From assembly GCF_013426205.1 (NCBI RefSeq), contig NC_089428.1, positions 558,001-622,000 of the forward strand: DNA of 64,000 nt. The letters are read 5' to 3'. The translations under genes and the position numbers were made by a program. Below are positions 20,476-31,710 of the stretch, in pieces (the stretch's first letter is position 1; the number at the start of each line of letters is the position of its first letter). The notes beneath the pieces are model-generated. The model searched no databases. It saw only the letters and a list, made by a program, of their open reading frames with translations, and was not told the origin of the DNA. Origin of the DNA: Metarhizium brunneum. Taxonomy: Eukaryota > Ascomycota > Sordariomycetes > Hypocreales > Clavicipitaceae.

Positions 20476-22679
20476 TAGACGGGTGCCGGGTCGATTTCCC
20501 CGCTCATGGGGTTATTTGGCATCGACGGGGACATGCCTTGCCGAGATAAACGAGGTGGCATCCTACAAGACGTTTTCCACCCGAAATGCTGTGGGTTGTG
20601 GCCTTGACTGGCCGCATGCTCGTCTTTACTTGACCAAGAACTGTCAACAGCAGCGTGAGTCATTCTCATTTCATTGTGGCACCAAGCCCATGTAAGTTCT
20701 GACGCACGCCAGTTCATCTACATCCGGAAATCGAGGTCCCGGCTCAACACCGAATGTTCCCTGTTGTAGGCATGTGGTGCTGTGGGCAGGGTCAACTTTG
20801 GGGCGTTGACGTTTAGTTACAAAGGACTGCTGGCCTGACTGCTTATTCATTTATAGCATTGATACATGTGTCAAGCCGTTCTTGGCCAAGATGCGCAGGC
20901 TAGACTGACGATGTGTTAGTTTCTTGTCATGATCCCCCCCAACAGTCAGAAGAGTCCACGTACCTCGGTGGGTCTAGTAGGAATGGCAGCCTCGCAGCCT
21001 TGCTTCCCGAGTCCTTGTTTCTTTGTTTAGGCAATAATGGCTTGAGCGTAGCGGTTTTCAGTAGCTTTCAGACCGGGCAGGTTGCCGCCTCAAGGAGGAG
21101 CATCGCCGCCGCCGTTGCACTCGCCAGTGACCATGTTAGACGTCGGCTAGACGGGCTAGATTTGGTGTATTGCAGCTGTGAGAATAATGCTACTTACATG
21201 CAACTGAGTACCCTGGATGTTTTGAGGGATATAGAAATCATCGCTGTCAAGTTGAGCCGTGAGCGTGACTTCGTCCGTCCCCGTGGCAAAGATATTCACT
21301 TCATGCAATGGCGCTGGGATGCCCCTGTCAGACTCTCCTGTGTCGACATCAATGACAAACGTACCCAATAAGCAATATCCAAGACCGGACAGGTCTCGTC
21401 TTCGCCCTCGACTTCAGCTCTTATAAATCGTTGCTGCAACGCAACTTCGGACAAGTACGCTGCCGATGATTTATCCAATGCATGGTGAGAGATGGGTTCG
21501 ACTATAGATATCGGACAGATTGTTAAACCTCGAGCCTTATATTCTGAAACCAGATAAAGAAGACTGACCTGATCTCCCTTTTCCTTTCCCCTTTCTGTTT
21601 GAGATAATCGTGTCGGCATTCGAGGGGCTGTCCGTGCTGCCTATTCGAGCATCAGCCTATTAGCTTCTCCATTCGACAGCAATCCAGTCGAAGTGTGTTG
21701 CATATGGTGATTACCTACCCCAGGGATTATTTCAATTTGACTTCACGTGTAGCTAGCTGAAGATGGTATGTCGTCTTGGGGTGCGCCAACCAAACCACTC
21801 CTGCGTAGTTGCTAACCGTTAAAGACAAATCCGAAACCAGGGCATAAGAGGAGAGCTGCGGCTGAGAAGACATTGCTTCTTCGGAATGCCGATGCTGAGC
21901 TGGAGGCATCTACGGTGACACATCAGCTAACATACGATCGTAGGCATCTACCTTTCAAAAAGGAAGCCACTGATACCTCCGACGGTGTGCGGCTCAACTC
22001 TCCTCACACGTTGATGAAACTTTCCATCATATTCCAGGTGACTCTTGACCATCGTTTCAGTAGAGTTCCATGTGCGATTAAAATGTTGAGTCTCTTGCTT
22101 GGAGAAGAAACTAGAAGGCTATTGCCACGATATCCTCCCCGGTGCCATATGATTTATTCTATATTTACGTAGCTGAAAGCTGAAGTCGTGTCCGAGTCGA
22201 AGGTCGCCACACACCACTATGTGGCGGTAAGCACTTGTGACCAGGGCTTAGAGAGGGCTGGAAGCAATAGCTCAATTCGTCTAATACCGCCGGACTCGTC
22301 TGGTATTGAAGGTCCTTGGTTTTCATAAAGCCTTGGCACTAAAGAGGTCTACTTATACAAGCAGCGGTAAGCCTCTATGAGGTTCTCAACCATAGGTCTC
22401 GTGACCCATGGCGTAACTATCGTTGATCGTGTGATGGCACTGTACTTTGACTTGTCGCCAACTCAGACTAGATAAAGAGAGAACATGGCAGGGTTTGTAA
22501 TTGGCTTCATTTTTCTCTTTTGGACTTCAGCTCCGAATGGCATCTGCCTGGTCGGTTGATAATATACTGGTTTGCACGCTTACATGCTGTCAGTCTTAAG
22601 TAATCGGTTTCCACCAAAACCAGAGGCCTTATATTTCTCACTGCAGGTACATGTATAGCAGACACGAATTTCCTTCAAC
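20476..22679. other. Intergenic with a repeat copy; one unexplained ORF
   Basis: No gene is firmly supported. On the minus strand 21156-21368 encodes a well-formed acidic stretch (VIDVDTGESDRG, then LHEVNIFATGTDEV) followed by a GTAAGT at its end, which could be an exon of an unknown gene, but I could not extend it on either side. The repeat copy at 22236-22414 lies here. The rest shows nothing recognisable. Confidence 0.35.
22236..22414 (+). repeat. Dispersed MITE-like repeat, copy C
   Basis: The copy starts TGTGACCAGGGC, followed by the blocks AGCTCAATTCGTCTAATA and AAGGTCCTTGGTTTTC in the same order as the copy at 51693. The right end is inferred from the alignment with that copy (a CGTGACC block near 22400). 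It lies in the gap between the NLR relic and the ankyrin relic. Confidence 0.65.
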
Positions 22680-23770
22680 GTCTGGCGTGCTGTCGACTTT
22701 TCCTACGTCTCTTCAAACATCGAAGATGTTTGCCTCTGGTCCCTTCGTTCGTAGCCAGCTCAAGTGGCGTTGAACCCTCTGGGTCCCTGATTTTCAGTCA
22801 TGCGCCGTACTTTGCCCGCAGTTCCGCTATTTTCCACTCCGTTTTCTTTGCCGCAAGGTGTATTGCAGCTCTGCCTTTGAACTGCGCGTTAACATCTACC
22901 CCATGCCTTCCAAGAAGATCCACGACTGTCCAGGCGTCCTTCGTGACCGCCTCGTGTAACACACTTTTCCCTCCTTCCACTGCGTTGATGTCTGCTCCCG
23001 CCTCAATCAATATTCTCCCCTCGGGTGCAGATGCATATGTCGCTGCCCAATACAGCGCCTGTGACAAATGTCTCCTCTCAACGTCTCTTTTCGGTAACAA
23101 ACATTTTAGCACGCATCAACTTGTTCCAGCCCTTTCCGTAATGCTGAACTGCCAACTTCGGCTCCAGCGTTGATCAGTTTCTTGATGGCATGCTGATCCT
23201 GCTGAGTTACTGCCAGCATCAAGGCTTTTTGACTGTTGGGTGTTTTGACGTCCGCACCTTGGTCCACCAGAAGCAGCAGAGTGTCCATGCTGTTATTGTC
23301 CACAGCCAGCCCAAGTGCTCTCTGCCCGTTTTGTGTTGTAACGTCCAGGCCCTTGTCAAATAATTTTCGAAGTATATCCGTGCTTTCTCTGTCAATAGTC
23401 CACGCCAACGCTGTCTCCCCGATGGATGTATTATAATCCAAACTGCCGTTCAGCAGTAAAAGTCGAAGTATACCCGAGTTTCCACTGTTTATAGCCAATA
23501 ACATGGCATTCCATCTGTTTTTTTCTTCATCTATGCACGTTCCGGTTAACTCGAAGTTATACTTTGTTTCGGCGATTATTCATCACTGCCCACTGCAGTG
23601 TTGTCCGTTTTGCCTGCTCACTCAGAGCTGCCTCACCACAACTGTCGCATATGTCGACCTTTGCGCTATTCTCTAGTAGTGAACTTATAGCATCGACACC
23701 TGAATTCTCGGTCTATGAGGCGTAATACAGCGCCGTTTTTGGGTATACGTCTCGTATCTTGACACTTGCT
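22680..23770 (-). pseudogene. Decayed ankyrin-repeat gene
   Basis: Two long minus-strand frames, 23504-23106 and 23112-22798, meet with a frame change near 23106 and both encode ankyrin repeats (for example NGQRALGLAVDNNSMDTLLLL and GADINAVEGGKSVLHEAV). A further repeat (DPEGSTPLELA) lies beyond an in-frame TGA near 22795. Upstream of 23504, fragments such as KTALYYAS and AKVDICDSCGEAAL appear in the same strand but are separated by stops. At least seven repeats can be traced. The start is not identifiable. It is probably the remains of a larger ankyrin protein, perhaps a STAND protein like the relic at 16594. An intact three-repeat fragment being expressed cannot be excluded. Confidence 0.75.
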
Positions 23771-24370
23771 AGTCACTAGCAACCGTTCGGTATTATCTAG
23801 AACCATGCGTCATCATCCAGCACCCTTTTTCGCAAAGTTTCGGAGAGCGTAGAACACTTGTCCGCAAAGTTCCCGATTCTCAATAATAGATTATTAAAGT
23901 CATTGTGTATTTTGGTTCACTGATTTGGAGCATGCGCTCGCCGAAACTAATACATGTGTGGCATCTACAACTGACTTGGCTACTCGTTTCAGAATAAGAC
24001 AACCGAAGAATACTAAGAAAAATGGATAATCAGACAGTGGCGAAACAATTTGATTTCATCCGAGCTTATTGGGTGAGTTAAAAAGGGCCGTTGCGCCGGC
24101 CAGACCTTCGTCTTTAGTGGAGTTATATATAGTGCCGGGCCATTAAAACTTGACCCATCGCGACATTGACCCTATCAAGATCCACTCGCAACGCCCACAG
24201 CGGATCAGATAGCTAACAATTCGACTCCATCACAGGGAATAAAATAATAGTACAGTCAGAATATGCATGTAAACGGATTCTCTGACGTAGGTGTTACGAG
24301 TCGTGGATCACAGAAAAGCGCGGGCAAATTTTAATAGTTTTAGAAATATTACAAAAAAATAGAAAAAAAC
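23771..24370. other. Intergenic before the 5S gene
   Basis: No coding region is supported in this 600-bp stretch. Just below the 5S gene, a run of A on the plus strand (24345-24368) supplies the T-rich terminator of the minus-strand transcript. Confidence 0.5.
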
Positions 24371-24488
24371 ACATACAACACCGGGTATTCGCTGGTCGTC
24401 ACCGACCCAACTACTAATCCGGCGCTCGCTAGGTTATCGTACGAGATCAGACGGGATCGTGAGCTATCTAGCGGCTGTGGTCGTATGT
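24371..24488 (-). rRNA. 5S ribosomal RNA gene (dispersed)
   Basis: Read on the minus strand from 24488, the 118-nt sequence starts ACATACGACCA and ends TTGTATGT, the paired ends of fungal 5S rRNA. The conserved ATCCCGTCTGATCTC segment, the AGTAGTTGGGT segment and the GACCAGCGAATACC segment lie in the right order. A T-run follows directly, as for RNA polymerase III termination. In filamentous ascomycetes 5S genes are scattered singly rather than placed in the rDNA, which fits this isolated copy. A few loop positions differ from the common form, so it may be a minor variant; the stems look able to pair. Confidence 0.85.
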
Positions 24489-24766
24489 GTTCTTCTGGTC
24501 TGAATAATTGACTTATAGCTGCTAGTCCAATATGCAACAATTATCACGAAGCAGCGTCTTAAGCGGCACAGATATTCTAGGAACCGTATATTCCCTGAAC
24601 ATCCCATTACGTTTTGCGTTCGCGGGTTATAGGATTACAGTGTAACTAGGAAGAGGGACCAGGGGGCGAAGGCACATGCAAGGAAATATTTACGAAAAGT
24701 AGTGATATACCCGCGCCTAATAAAAATGCAGTGTGGCCTGTGTTTCTTCCGAAACCTAGCTAGTCG

Positions 24767-26185
24767 TCAACGGATATGCTCGCTGTATTGTTCAGCAACA
24801 CCTATAGGCCACTCTAACCACTCAACATACTCCTTGTCGATAAGTATCCGTATACTAGTAAGCAGATGTTCGGCCCAACCTTTCAAGAACCACGCTTTGC
24901 TCATGGTGTTGAGTAGAGGAGCAAAGTATGCCAGAATCAACAGAGCCATGGCATCCTTGCTTTGAAGACTTGCCACAAAGTCATCTTCCATGACATACAA
25001 CCAGCGCAACACCATGCCATGCATTGGTGGTCCTTCATAAAAGCCATCCCTATCGCCGTATGTTGCTTCGTATATTGCTCGCAATGTATCGAATGACCGA
25101 ATAGTAACCGAAACTTCTCTGGTGTCGCTGGAGACGATCAACTCGCGCAGCCTCGATAATTGATCCATCCAATCGACCCGCACAAAACATTGCCGATGAC
25201 AGGTTGCCCTGCTATCAGCGGGCTGGCTGTTCGTCGGAGCGAGTGGTGCCATCAGCCCCGAGAATAGAGTGGCCGAATCAAAACGTTGCCGAACAAGGTG
25301 GGCTCCTCGTGCAAGAGGCACTGATGGTTTTGGCTGTGCGACACCAACCTGGCAGACAAGCAGGTCATTGCGTCCAACAGGGCCAGCTGCAAAGGTGCAA
25401 AAGCATAAGAGCATTACGGATATATATATCGCGCCGCAAGTTCCACTGTCCATGACCGAAATTGCCTTATTAAGTCCAGCAAGTCCGGCAGTAAAGTTTA
25501 ATTTAGCAACAGCCAAGCGATGTGCTTGCGCGGTTCTATCCCAGGAATCTCCCCGCGCCAAATGGTATCCAGCCAACGAATAGGCAAGATGCAAGACATA
25601 GGGGTTAGAGAAACCAATTCGGGGGGCATTTTGAGCCCAAAACTGGCCCATGGCGTGGCCTGGGTCATCCGAGCCTGCAGCAATACCGGGGCCAGTTATT
25701 GTTATGAACTGATGGAGGAGCTCGGCCTGTAATAGGTCGATGGTCGTTAAGCTGGCATCTTTCCAAGGTGAGGTGTCAGCCAGCGACGCATTAGAGCCCT
25801 TTATCGGACCGTCGGATCGTAAAGATAGTGAGGAGCTTGGTGAGGCTGGCCCATATTTGCGTGGCCTACCTCGCTTCCGCTTCAACGACAACGATTTGCC
25901 ATTGCTGTCTTGTCCATTTATGAAAGCCGTCTCCCTTGTATTACTAGCAAATCCTGTAACAAAGCTGCAGGCCAACCCAAAGCTAGTGCAATTAACACAC
26001 CGGGGTTTCGATTCATCACACTAGCACCCATTAGTAACGGGTCTTAAAGCCAAAGTTAAGGTAAATAAAATAACCTTGATTTTTCGTCTCTTGCAATCAA
26101 AACATCCGTTCCTAGATTTCCGATGTGGCCGCCTGGGCGGCCTGTGGGCTATATTAACATTGGCCCCGGATACTCCTAAAGCCAT
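24767..26185 (-). CDS. Zn2Cys6 transcription factor (sterol-uptake/Upc2-like architecture)
   Basis: Two exons, 26185-26075 and 26020-24767, give about 454 residues. The join rebuilds a complete zinc cluster across the intron: CFDCKRRKIK (Cys28, Cys31) from exon 1 and CDESKPRCVNCTSFGLAC from exon 2, matching C-x2-C-x6-C-x5-C-x2-C-x6-C. A basic, AT-hook-like stretch (KRKRGRPRKYG, about 70) follows. The C-terminal domain (ELLHQFIT near 120, then LFSGLMAPL near 280) is like that of the Upc2-type regulators. The intron is 54 nt but its donor reads GTTATT rather than GTAAGT, which may reduce splicing; read-through would hit a stop soon after the second Cys. I chose the start at 26185 for its ACCATGG context. 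The target genes are unknown. Confidence 0.8.
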
Positions 26186-26673
26186 GGTAAGTGTGCAATG
26201 CGAGGAATAGCCCAATCGGAACAAGGCAGGAACCGAAAATTAAAATGGCACCGAAACCGAAAATTCTAAACGGATGCGCAAATTCGAGCCGACAGTCTAT
26301 ATACGAACCTTGTCTTCTGCTACGGATGAAAATGACGTACGCTCGCGCTTGGATGGCGCGTCTGTTCGGCTAGTGTGGGTCTGATCCCTGAGCTAGCATT
26401 GGCACACGGCCCACATCTCATATGGGACAATGGCCGGATTCCACCAATCGCCAATTTTTCGCCAACCTTAATCTACAAACCCCACAATGTGACCCCACCG
26501 CGGTCGAAGGTGGCACCAATGACCTACGGGCCAGTGCTTGACAAGCCAGCTTGGATATCAATATAAGTCGTTCCTTGCCAAAAACTCATCAACGAAACCA
26601 GATTCTCAAGTACAGTTTATCCAATACACAGTTGCCTCTTACTATATTGACTTTCGACGCTTATAAAACCATC
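26186..26673. other. Divergent intergenic region
   Basis: This 488-bp stretch separates the Zn2Cys6 gene (minus) from the membrane protein gene (plus) and must hold both promoters. No clear regulatory element is recognised. The downstream reading frame is open from 26551, but I start that gene at 26674. Confidence 0.5.
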
Positions 26674-27333
26674 ATGCACTACATACTTCCAACGATTATT
26701 CGTCGACCATACTGCGATCCTTACACCGCAGCCTACTCGGTGTTGCGAAGCGCACAATTCATCTCTGCGGTTCTCGTCGCTTCAGTTTGCGGCATTGATC
26801 TTGGTGCTTGGTCGAGGCTTGACCAGCATGCAGACTCTAGATGGGTTTACGCAGAGGTGGTCTCAGGCCTGTCGGTGATATTGTCTCTAGCACGTGGCAT
26901 CCGGGGGCCACACACGCAATCTACGGCTCGTCTTACTTGCCGTTGTTTCCTGGACTCAGTGTTAAGCCTACTATGGCTAGTCTCCAGTGCTGTCTTTGGG
27001 CAAATTGCAGTCAAGGGTGTTGGTGCCGTGGTGTTGCCCTTCTCCATGCCAGCCGTCAACGCCGCCTTTTATCTCAGCATTCTTAGCACGCTAGTATGGC
27101 TGACGGCTGCCATTACAACTTGTATGCCTTGCTGCCGTAAAGGGAAAGCGAGAATTGTCAAGCCACAAGTGGCAAGTTTTATCGTGGAAGAAAATCAAGA
27201 TCTAGTCGAAGCGTCAAAAGAGAAGTCTGTGGAAAAAGAAGAGCAGGGAAGTGGTAAACCGCCTCCATATTCGTCTTTATCAGACAAGAATGGAGTAGCC
27301 AGAGCTGCTAAGAGACTTGGGAAAGCCGGTTGA
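26674..27333 (+). CDS. Four-helix membrane protein (MARVEL-like)
   Basis: From the ATG at 26674 the ORF encodes 219 residues with four hydrophobic segments at about 26-46, 60-76, 93-113 and 129-150 and short loops, the layout of fungal MARVEL-type integral membrane proteins. The cytosolic tail begins with a cysteine cluster (CMPCC, about 150), a possible palmitoylation site. It then becomes highly charged and ends with a Pro-Pro-Pro-Tyr-like stretch (KPPPYSSLS, about 197). An earlier in-frame ATG at 26551 would add 41 polar residues and seems less likely. MARVEL proteins organise membrane domains; the role of this one is unknown. A repeat copy begins 25 bp after its stop. Confidence 0.7.
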   Translation: MHYILPTIIRRPYCDPYTAAYSVLRSAQFISAVLVASVCGIDLGAWSRLDQHADSRWVYAEVVSGLSVILSLARGIRGPHTQSTARLTCRCFLDSVLSLLWLVSSAVFGQIAVKGVGAVVLPFSMPAVNAAFYLSILSTLVWLTAAITTCMPCCRKGKARIVKPQVASFIVEENQDLVEASKEKSVEKEEQGSGKPPPYSSLSDKNGVARAAKRLGKAG

Positions 27334-27357
27334 TTGAGGGGCAATGTACACGATCAC

Positions 27358-27516
27358 GGTCACGACACCTGGGGCACAAGGCTCTCACCGACTTCTTGTA
27401 TGAATAGAGCTCTTGAGTAATTTAGGTCTTCAGGAAAATCAACGACTTTTAATGCCAAAGACTGTTATTAGATGAATTGAGTCATTACTCCAAGTCCTCA
27501 CTAAGCCCTGGTCACA
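27358..27516 (-). repeat. Dispersed MITE-like repeat, copy D (inverted)
   Basis: The reverse complement from 27516 reads TGTGACCAGGGC, then GACTCAATTCATCTAATA and AAAGTCGTTGATTTTCC, the same block order as the plus-strand copies. It begins almost at the stop of the membrane protein gene and may form part of its 3' untranslated region. Confidence 0.65.
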
Positions 27517-27955
27517 CACACCTCTCTGTTAGGCCTTTATTGTACAGTTTAGTTATAACTTCGTAATTTTCTAGGCCTAGCCTAAAAATACATTTCAAAT
27601 TCGACGGTCTTATGTTAGACTAAGGGAGCCAACGTGTTAATTGGATGTTTCAAGCGAATATAATGGGGATTGGAAGGCGTAAGTGTCATGGGCTAGTGTA
27701 GCATTATCTAAATAACTTCTCCACAAAACATCCACAATAGCCTGCTTGATTGCGTAAGTCGTTGTATTCTATGCGAAAAAAAAAACGCCGATTGGATATG
27801 GGAAGCACTTGACTCATTCAATGCCTCTGGTTGATTCCCCTTTTGGCAATAGGATTAGTACAGGTTAACAGAGCAGAGGGAGGCAAATTAGTATAAAGAC
27901 CCTTCCCAACAGTACACAATTATCTAGGACAAATCCTATAGTCACTACCCAAACA
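27517..27955. other. Intergenic
   Basis: This is moderately AT-rich spacer upstream of the FAD oxidase relic. No gene or RNA was recognised. Confidence 0.5.
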
Positions 27956-28420
27956 ATGCGTCCTTCTTTGTTCTTAATTTTGCCCGCCGCCGTCGCCTTG
28001 CGAACGTGCAAGCTCACGCCATCCAACAGCGCCTGGCCCTCGATGCGAGAATTGGCGGCCTTAAACAGTTCCATTGGAGGAGCCCTACTCCAGACTCGTC
28101 CGGCAGCGTCTTCTTGCTACCGAGGAAACCCCTTTCATTCACCTATTGAATGTAAAACCGTCAACGCTAGTTGGTCTGAATCGGCATTCCACGCTTCGCT
28201 GCCCGAGTCTATCACCTCTCCCCTTTATGCCAACAATTCCTGCTTGCCACCCGACGCTCCGGGGTACAATGCCACGGCGGGATGTACCCTTGGGGGGTAC
28301 CTAAACTATGTGGTAAATGCTACGAATGATGTTCAGATTGCAGTGGCTGCTCGATGGGCATCTCACAGGAATATCTGTATAGTTATTAAAGGTACCGGTT
28401 ATGATTTAAATAAAAGGTAA
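27956..28420 (+). pseudogene. N-terminal relic of a secreted FAD-linked oxidase
   Basis: The ORF encodes about 154 residues. A signal peptide comes first (MRPSLFLILPAAVALR), then WPSMRELAALNSSIGGAL and CYRGNPF. The PCMH entrance follows with NNSCLPPDAPGY and YVVNATNDVQIAVAARWAS, ending at IVIKGTGYDLNKR. This is the start of secreted BBE-like oxidases of about 550-600 residues. A good donor (AAAAG, GTAAGC) follows at the intron position usual for the family, but the next 600 bp hold only broken frames and no flavin-binding body (no GGG..G.L.., no C-terminal W-G motif). The His of the usual GTGHDL motif is Tyr here, so covalent flavin would be lost even if it were expressed. I call it a truncated, decayed gene. 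Confidence 0.7.
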
Positions 28421-30596
28421 GCTGTAACCTACTTAGCTGTGATTATAAAGGGATTAGATCCTTTGTATTTCTCGTTAAATGTCGTGTAGCGAATTCTACC
28501 GTCTAAGCTCGTTTTATCATAATTCTAATAACCAGTCGGGCATGTTCCGCAAGGTCTCCGAGTGCGCTTTAAGCTCTGGCAAGAACAAGAATGAGTCACG
28601 TTGGCAACGACAGTCTGGGCATGCAGGGGATGCGATTGTTGGATGGTGTCGCACTTCTTAGCGAGGATGAACTGGAATTGTATCTCCAGACAAGGACCCT
28701 CGTATTTTCAATATTTATGCAGGATCTATTCGTTGTCTGACCAGCAAATTGGACAAATTCTCGTGGTGCACGTCTTGCGTGTATCGCCGTCTAGGCCATG
28801 GACACATATTTAGTTATACGGAGCCATTTCTGCTTCGCATTGCTTAGGAATCAGTAGCCGGTCTCGATTCCACAGGAAGTGTTTGTTTCGATGTATGCTT
28901 CCCCCCCCAAGTGGCAGTGCAAACTGTTGTACAAGGCGAACCACAAATTGTCGAAACCGTATAAGACTGCTACGTCATGCCTACGCACTCCAACACCTGT
29001 TTAATTAACCACCCGAAACAAGGCAAGGAGGTATACACCTATCAGACGATAAATTAAACGAGGTCGCTTTTATTTGTACGGAATCTCTTGCAATTCTGGG
29101 CCTCTTTACCGGGAGCTACCAATCCCCTGTAAACTATACTCTCCCATACTACCAGACGTCAATGGCTCGTCCACTTTGTCGCTGGCGGGTGCATACATAT
29201 GTGAGCCCCTCTCAACAGCTTCCTTGTCAGGTCACGGCAATGCCGGTAGCTTGCGTAGCGTCTGGTGTACCCGTGTCTCAGCCTACTAAGCCACGAATAA
29301 CGTGGCACGGCCCAACGGGGAAGATGGAAGACCTAAAAAGCGACACCTAGGGGCCTCAGCGCGACCATGTCACCGCATGCAACCAGGTTGAGACCAGGGT
29401 AAGTCCGCATCCCAGTCGTGGCTGGCGGCATCGGAACTTATGGCCCGGGCTAACAGGACCGATGTGCAAGATGGTCATTTGCCTGTTTCGTAGACAACAG
29501 CGTTCTTCCAAGTGCATGACTACCTTAAGGGACTATGAGCATCGCCACTGCTGGGTTCTTGCTGGCATTGTCAACTACATGACGGGCGCCTCCGACCGTC
29601 TTAGCACTTTGCCCCTTCCCCACCACTGAACATACCACAAGTCACTCTCAAACCACCAGTGTATGCAATCTTAATGTGGGAGAATCCCGGGGCTGAAAAC
29701 ATGCTGCATGACATCGTATTCCAGGCTATTCAGCTGGCAACTCGCATCCCCTCAGAGGAGCGAAGCCCCCAACCATGTATTTTGCAGGGACTAGGGTCAA
29801 TAGGCCGTCTCTAAGCATACCGAAAAAGAATTATCAATCTTTTGATTACGGGGTTCTGCAGGGGACTTGCAGGGCCTAGAGGAGAGATATGTCTCGCTAA
29901 AGCCTTCGCTGCGCAAAGGGCTGGTGTAGGCACAGGCGATGGTATACATGTAGCCTTTCTACTAAATCAAACGAGACATATCAGTTCGGCATAAATGTAG
30001 GAGAAAATGTGTCTGTCTACGTTCAATAATTACCAATTTCCTCCTCTAGAATATCTTCTGATGGGTCAACATACTCTTGGCCATTAGAAAAACATGTGTC
30101 GAAACTCCAGATACCCGGTCCTGCCTACAATGCATCAATCGGCTGTTGACATCACGCCGTACGAGATGAGCGTTCTGGCGATCATGGCATAACTTGTGTA
30201 ATTCTACGCCCAGTTGCTTGGAAACTTCGAAACGCAAGGTGGAGGTTACGATTTTTAAACTTTAGACTACAACTTGACCCAGTCTTTAAACCCCGTCATA
30301 TCCCGACTCGCACGCGTGGCTGTGTGACCCGAATCATGCTTCAAAGTATGGAAGGTCATGATTCAATCATTTACATCCAATGTAAGATGCGAGGGTTAGT
30401 CGGCGTATGCCAGCCATCTTGCCCATTCGCTCAATCCACGCCGATAATATGCAGTGGACGAAGAAAAAATGATAAATACGTCAAACTCCCTACACAGCTA
30501 GGAGAGGAATATTATACCCACCAACCACTCTCATCATTTATATCTCCCTATTTATATACTATTTCTCCGCAAACTTTAAATTCAAGAATCATTATT
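28421..30596. other. Long degenerate stretch without a supportable gene
   Basis: Part of this region may once have been the body of the FAD oxidase. Around 28600-28735 an open stretch (GNDSLGMQGMRLLDGVALL, then an acidic helix) looks like former coding sequence, but I do not recognise it. No intact gene, RNA or repeat was identified up to 30596. Confidence 0.4.
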
Positions 30597-31312
30597 ATGA
30601 AGTGGTCAACTCTAGCCGTCACAACCGCCTGGGGCATCCTCTTGCCTTTCACCCTAGCATCCTCCCACGCAGGTGGTGGGCACGTGTATGCATCTCATTA
30701 TATTATATTACCATTGGCAGAATGAGCAGGAGCTAACAGCATACACACAGCGCCACTCGCATCAGGTCGAGAGATGACCTTTCCAACTCCGGCATCTGTG
30801 GCGAACACCTGGCTCCGTCAGAAAGTGCAAGCGACTACTATCGCGTTACAAACAACACCAGTCAACAAACGTGTCACCAGGCCTGCCAGGACGACCAGAA
30901 GTGCGCCACCTTTATGACATGGGCCTTTTCTGCTGTTGAGTCAGATGGCCTTGTGTGCTACCTATTTTCTAGGGCTCCTACCACGTTTAAAACGGAAAAG
31001 AATATTGACAAGCCACACTTAATTTATGATAAGAATTGTGCAGTACCGCCACGTATTTGCGGCTTTCAAGAGATGAATTCAGGCAGCAACGACTATTATC
31101 GTGTCATGAAAGATACTACCCCGCAAGCATGTCACCAGGCCTGCAAGGACGACCAAAAGTGTTCTTCCTTTATGACGTGGGGCTTTTCTGTTATAAAATC
31201 AGATGGCCCTGTCTGTTTTCTCTATAGCACACATGCCGAGACATTCAAGGTCAGGAATGAATACTCGGAATTAAAATTTGTCCATGACAAGGAGTGCCCG
31301 GCGCCTGCTTAA
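30597..31312 (+). CDS. Secreted protein with two PAN/Apple-like repeats
   Basis: Two exons, 30597-30685 and 30751-31312 (65-nt intron, GTATGC donor, CACACAG acceptor), encode about 216 residues. Residues 1-22 are a signal peptide (MKWSTLAVTTAWGILLPFTL). Two tandem units of about 84 residues follow. Each starts with a Cys, continues S-x-x-DYYRV, CHQAC-x-DDQKC-x-x-FMTW-x-FS and SDG-x-VC-[YF]-L, and ends with D-K-x-C; six cysteines per unit fit disulfide-stabilised PAN/Apple folds. Such modules bind proteins or carbohydrates outside the cell. The units are about 60% alike, so the duplication is fairly old but well kept. I see no catalytic domain. The family assignment rests on the cysteine spacing and is moderately certain; secretion is more certain. 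Confidence 0.75.
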
Positions 31313-31710
31313 TTGAATCATCTCTTTTAATGCTGGTATAATGTACGATCAGTTTAGATAGATCTGGCTGCTTGGTCTTTTGTGACTCTACAGCTCTCTG
31401 GCAATGGCAATGTCTCTTCTCGTTAGAACATCAATTTCACCAGGTCGCACTTGTTTGTACCTTTATCCCGGCAGTTGAGATCAGGTTGTTCGTTAAAAGC
31501 AGGCACACACAGCACTATTGTCCAAATGGCAACGAGAAATCGTAGTACCGCTACAGAGGCAGCGGTATTGCAGTTAAGCACTTACTTATGTATAATTCCG
31601 CGCTTTTAAATATAGAATCAAGAGTGTTTCATTGTCTGCTTTTAATCTAGTGCTCAAATTCGAATCGGCCGCAAGTTGAACTACGGTGGATCTCTCTGCT
31701 TCGCGTGATT
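31313..31710. other. Intergenic between converging genes
   Basis: This is a shared 3' region with nothing recognisable in it. Confidence 0.5.
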
